From: Bdellovibrionales bacterium RBG_16_40_8 | GTDB lineage: Bacteria > Bdellovibrionota > Bdellovibrionia > Bdellovibrionales > UBA1609 | NCBI GenBank assembly: GCA_001769925.1 | Contig: MEPT01000122.1 | Span: forward strand, 3,758 to 12,215 | Direction: 5' to 3' | DNA length: 8,458 nucleotides | Part shown: positions 6,106 through 8,458 of the stretch, in pieces | Numbering within the stretch: the stretch's first letter is position 1 | Layout: each line of letters opens with the position of its first letter | Made by a program: the position numbers and the translations under genes | The notes under the pieces: generated by a model | What the model saw: only the letters and a program-made list of their open reading frames with translations | Told to the model about the DNA's origin: nothing | Database searches by the model: none

Positions 6106-7965
6106 ATGCGATTACTTAGTAATTTATCTTTAAAATTTAAATTGATTTTGTTGTTAATTATGCTTACAGGCACAATGCTTGCCACCTATGGCTATCTCGC
6201 ATTGCGCGACTATGAAAAAGACAAAGTGGCATATGTTCTTGACTCAAGTCTTGCGTACTCACGCTCAGTAGCTCTACAGATTCGTGCCGAATCAGAATAT
6301 ATCATTGATAAGGTTAAATTTCTAATGCGTGGCTACAGCATTAATAATTCATTTCACCCCTTCTCTGAGACAATTTTCACGCAAGAAAAACAATTCGATG
6401 CATGTCTTAGCTATTCATTTGATCAAGTCTCTAGAGACTATCAATACGCAGGCGCTTTAAGAAAGAATTATTTTACTGACGAGCAATTGATTATGATGAA
6501 AAAAATTGTCGAAAAATTAAACCCGACGATTTTACAAAACGAAATGGCAATATATAAACTGCCTGGTAATAAACAATGGCTTTTAGGTTTACGTTTTCAG
6601 CAATTTGACAGCACTACTAATAAACAAGAAAATCCTCTTATAATAATTTCAGTACTTAATTCAGCGCATTTTTTAAATTTTTTTGAAACCTCACAAATGC
6701 AAGACCCTTATCTAGTTGATAGCAATGCAGAAATATTAATGGGCCCAATAAACGCTAGTTATCATATTGTCAATACCGAAAAAAGAAATGCTATTGTACA
6801 TACTTTTAAAAATATTAAATCAGCTGAAGGCGCCACCAAATTTCAAGAGAGTAAAAAATCTGAACCGTGGCTTATTTCTATGGCTGCTGTTGGCTTTGGT
6901 AATTTAAAAATTATATCTATTGCATCTCAATATGTGGCCCTTGAGGCCGTAAGATTAGTTATTATTAAATCTGCGTTATTTATTGTTTTTTTATTTTTTA
7001 TAACAATTTTTATAAGTGTCTTTGCAAGTACCGGGCTTACTTCATCTCTTAAAAGACTGTTAGCTGCAACTCGAGAAATTGCTAGCGGTAATTTTGCAGT
7101 TTCTGTTACAGCAGATAGTTCAGACGAAATAGGGGCACTTTCAATTGGTTTTAATAAAATGACCAAAGAAATTAATCGTCTTATGCAAGAAACTCATGAA
7201 AAAGCTAGAATGGCGGGCGAATTAAAAACGGCAAAGCTTGTTCAATCAACGCTATTTCCGAAAGAAGACTTGGCTTCAGAAGATTTAGAAATTTGTGGAT
7301 TTTACGAGCCTGCAAGTGAGTGTTCGGGTGACTGGTGGTTTTATAAGCGAGTAACCAATCAAACCATATTTTGTATTGGTGACGCCACTGGCCATGGGGT
7401 GCCGGCAGCGCTTTTAACATCAGCAGCTCGAAGTGTAATCAGTACGCTTGATGCTTTTCCTGATTTACCGCTTGCGCAGATGATGCGTATATTTAATCGC
7501 GCTATTTACAATACCGCAAACGGACAAGTTATGATGACACTTTTTCTTGGCGCCTATAACCATGATGCAAAAGTAATAACCTATTCAAACGCAAGCCACG
7601 AGTCACCATTTCTCTTCCCTGCAAAAGAAAATATTAAGAAAAAAGATATTATTTTATTAAACGAAGCAATTGGACCTAGGCTCGGCGAGCGACCCGACGT
7701 TACGTATAGCATGAAACAAGTTAGACTTAACCCAGGCGATCGCGTTGTACTGTATACAGATGGCGTAACCGAACTTAAAAATAAAGAAGGTGCTAATTGG
7801 GGAGAACGCCCATTAATTAAAATTCTTGTTACAAGTTGTAATGAAAACAAAGCCATTAAAGAAACTATTAATGATATATCTAGCGAGCTTAAAATTTTTC
7901 GCGAAGATTACCCGCTACAAGACGACGTAACGTATTTTATGCTTTCTAGACCTAAGTCAGCGTAA
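6106..7965 (+). CDS. Two-TM sensor protein phosphatase (HAMP + SpoIIE/RsbU-type PP2C)
   Basis: A 619-residue inner-membrane protein. TM1 lies at about 10-33, an extracytoplasmic sensor region of about 250 residues follows, and TM2 is at about 284-309. A HAMP domain (about 310-360, with REIASGNF and DEIGALSIGFNKM) leads through a helical linker (ELKTAKLVQSTLFP, 374-387) into the phosphatase domain. The metal-binding motifs are present: SGDWW (Asp409), GDATGHGVPAALLT (Asp426), YTDGVTE (Asp552) and DDVTYF (606-611), so it should be an active Mn/Mg-dependent Ser/Thr phosphatase. Characterised relatives (RsbU, RsbP, SpoIIE) dephosphorylate STAS-domain anti-sigma antagonists; no such partner gene is in the window. 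The first motif reads GDWWFY where many relatives have GDFYD. ATG 6106 begins directly before TM1; no clear ribosome site precedes it. It is divergent from the FecR/FN3 gene and 62 bases ahead of the next gene, probably in one transcript with it. Confidence 0.92.
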   Translation: MRLLSNLSLKFKLILLLIMLTGTMLATYGYLALRDYEKDKVAYVLDSSLAYSRSVALQIRAESEYIIDKVKFLMRGYSINNSFHPFSETIFTQEKQFDACLSYSFDQVSRDYQYAGALRKNYFTDEQLIMMKKIVEKLNPTILQNEMAIYKLPGNKQWLLGLRFQQFDSTTNKQENPLIIISVLNSAHFLNFFETSQMQDPYLVDSNAEILMGPINASYHIVNTEKRNAIVHTFKNIKSAEGATKFQESKKSEPWLISMAAVGFGNLKIISIASQYVALEAVRLVIIKSALFIVFLFFITIFISVFASTGLTSSLKRLLAATREIASGNFAVSVTADSSDEIGALSIGFNKMTKEINRLMQETHEKARMAGELKTAKLVQSTLFPKEDLASEDLEICGFYEPASECSGDWWFYKRVTNQTIFCIGDATGHGVPAALLTSAARSVISTLDAFPDLPLAQMMRIFNRAIYNTANGQVMMTLFLGAYNHDAKVITYSNASHESPFLFPAKENIKKKDIILLNEAIGPRLGERPDVTYSMKQVRLNPGDRVVLYTDGVTELKNKEGANWGERPLIKILVTSCNENKAIKETINDISSELKIFREDYPLQDDVTYFMLSRPKSA

Positions 7966-8027
7966 TATGAGATAGGCTAATTTTGAATAATTTGCATATA
8001 GATACGACTCATCGTAACCTTTAAGTG

Positions 8028-8458
8028 ATGAAAGCGCGTTCTTTATTTTATTTTCTTCTATTTTTTTTCTTTTTTTTTACTTCTAATTATTCGTTTGCAC
8101 AGCAAGATGAGCAACAAACTGATATTTTACGCTTAGATTGGTATAAGCCAGAAATTGGTATTGCTGCTAAAGAAGGGCGTTCTCGTATTATACTTTCAGG
8201 GAAGGCATTACCAAATACGGAAATTAAGTTAGCTACTGATAAAATTATATTAATTAATGAAAAAAGCGAAATTAAATATATAAAAATTGAGCATGTAACA
8301 TCGCAAAATACAACTAGAGCTGATGATCGAGGTCTTTTTGAGCTCAATTTAGATCTGCCGCCGGCGACAGCACAAATTACAATCGAGGCGCGACTTACAG
8401 ACGGCCAAAGTAAACAATATCAAATTAATGTCAAAGTATCAGAAAAAGACGTAAAGCT
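8028..8458 (+). CDS. Exported beta-rich protein of unknown function (5' part, runs off the window)
   Basis: The open frame from ATG 8028 (or the in-frame GTG 8025) continues to the window end, giving 143 residues. Residues 1-24 form a Sec signal peptide: Lys2 and Arg4, a core with six consecutive Phe (12-17), and a Ser-Phe-Ala site before Gln-Gln. The mature part begins acidic and Gln-rich, then shows alternating hydrophobic residues. A pattern of SGKALPNTEIKL, then DDRGLFELNLDLP, then ITIEARLTDGQ resembles bacterial Ig-like or carboxypeptidase-regulatory-like beta-sandwich domains; that is resemblance only. I recognise no family. It starts 62 bases after the phosphatase stop, with no convincing promoter or ribosome site between, so co-transcription is likely. 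An antisense open frame at 8087-8347 is taken as a shadow because this strand carries the signal peptide. Confidence 0.75.
   Translation, partial: MKARSLFYFLLFFFFFFTSNYSFAQQDEQQTDILRLDWYKPEIGIAAKEGRSRIILSGKALPNTEIKLATDKIILINEKSEIKYIKIEHVTSQNTTRADDRGLFELNLDLPPATAQITIEARLTDGQSKQYQINVKVSEKDVK
8061..8078 (+). repeat. T8-C-T9 tract in the signal-peptide coding region
   Basis: Seventeen of eighteen bases are T, encoding six consecutive Phe in the hydrophobic core of the signal peptide. Such tracts are prone to replication and transcription slippage; a one-base change would abolish the protein just after its start. The frame is intact here. Confidence 0.65.

Noticed and set aside
7983..8020. Promoter for the last gene (TTGCAT at 7992-7997 with TAACCT at 8015-8020)
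   Set aside because: Only half of the -35 matches, and transcription would start at the start codon itself; co-transcription with the phosphatase is simpler.
8087..8347. 86-codon minus-strand open frame opposite the last gene
   Set aside because: The plus strand carries an intact frame with a signal peptide; the minus-strand frame is a shadow.

Overview
The window is AT-rich DNA from a Gram-negative bacterium. Two proteins carry Sec-type signal peptides, one has a single N-terminal membrane anchor with a large extracytoplasmic part, and one is a membrane-bound PP2C-type phosphatase. FecR-domain proteins carrying fibronectin-like repeats with YWRVR motifs, found next to SpoIIE-type phosphatases, are familiar from Bdellovibrio-like deltaproteobacterial lineages and from Leptospira. 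The taxonomic suggestion rests on that protein style only and is an inference. I see no tRNA or rRNA gene, CRISPR array, insertion sequence or phage gene.

Layout. Bases 1-263 hold two strong tandem hairpins (6-46 and 51-93) and a sigma70-like promoter (192-219). Bases 264-2360 (+) encode an exported S41 peptidase of the tricorn-like Ser/His type, not the usual Ser/Lys CtpA type. Its last codons overlap a near-consensus promoter (2349-2378) that should drive mgtE (2420-3769, +), a complete CBS-domain magnesium transporter/channel. mgtE converges, with a 14-base gap, on a minus-strand gene (3784-5997) for a membrane-anchored FecR-domain protein with about five fibronectin-III-like modules. That gene diverges across a very AT-rich 108-base intergenic region from a plus-strand gene (6106-7965) encoding a two-TM sensor with HAMP and SpoIIE/RsbU-type phosphatase domains. 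A final plus-strand gene starts at 8028 and runs off the window; it encodes an exported beta-rich protein of unknown function.

Working together. The S41 peptidase and mgtE look like independent cell-envelope and ion-homeostasis genes. The right half (FecR/FN3 protein, sensor phosphatase, exported protein) reads as an envelope-sensing neighbourhood. A periplasmic stimulus could be passed through HAMP to the phosphatase, which in known systems dephosphorylates an anti-sigma-factor antagonist. No STAS-domain antagonist, anti-sigma kinase or sigma factor is visible here, so any partner must lie outside the window. Joining the FecR protein to this pathway is inference from position only.

Most notable observations: the tandem hairpin element at the left edge, which has a possible alternative pairing; the replacement of the catalytic-Lys position in the S41 peptidase; a 20-bp perfect palindrome followed by a T run inside mgtE; and homopolymer tracts (C8 in the FecR gene, T8-C-T9 in the last gene's signal peptide) that could slip. 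No clearly new system is demonstrated.
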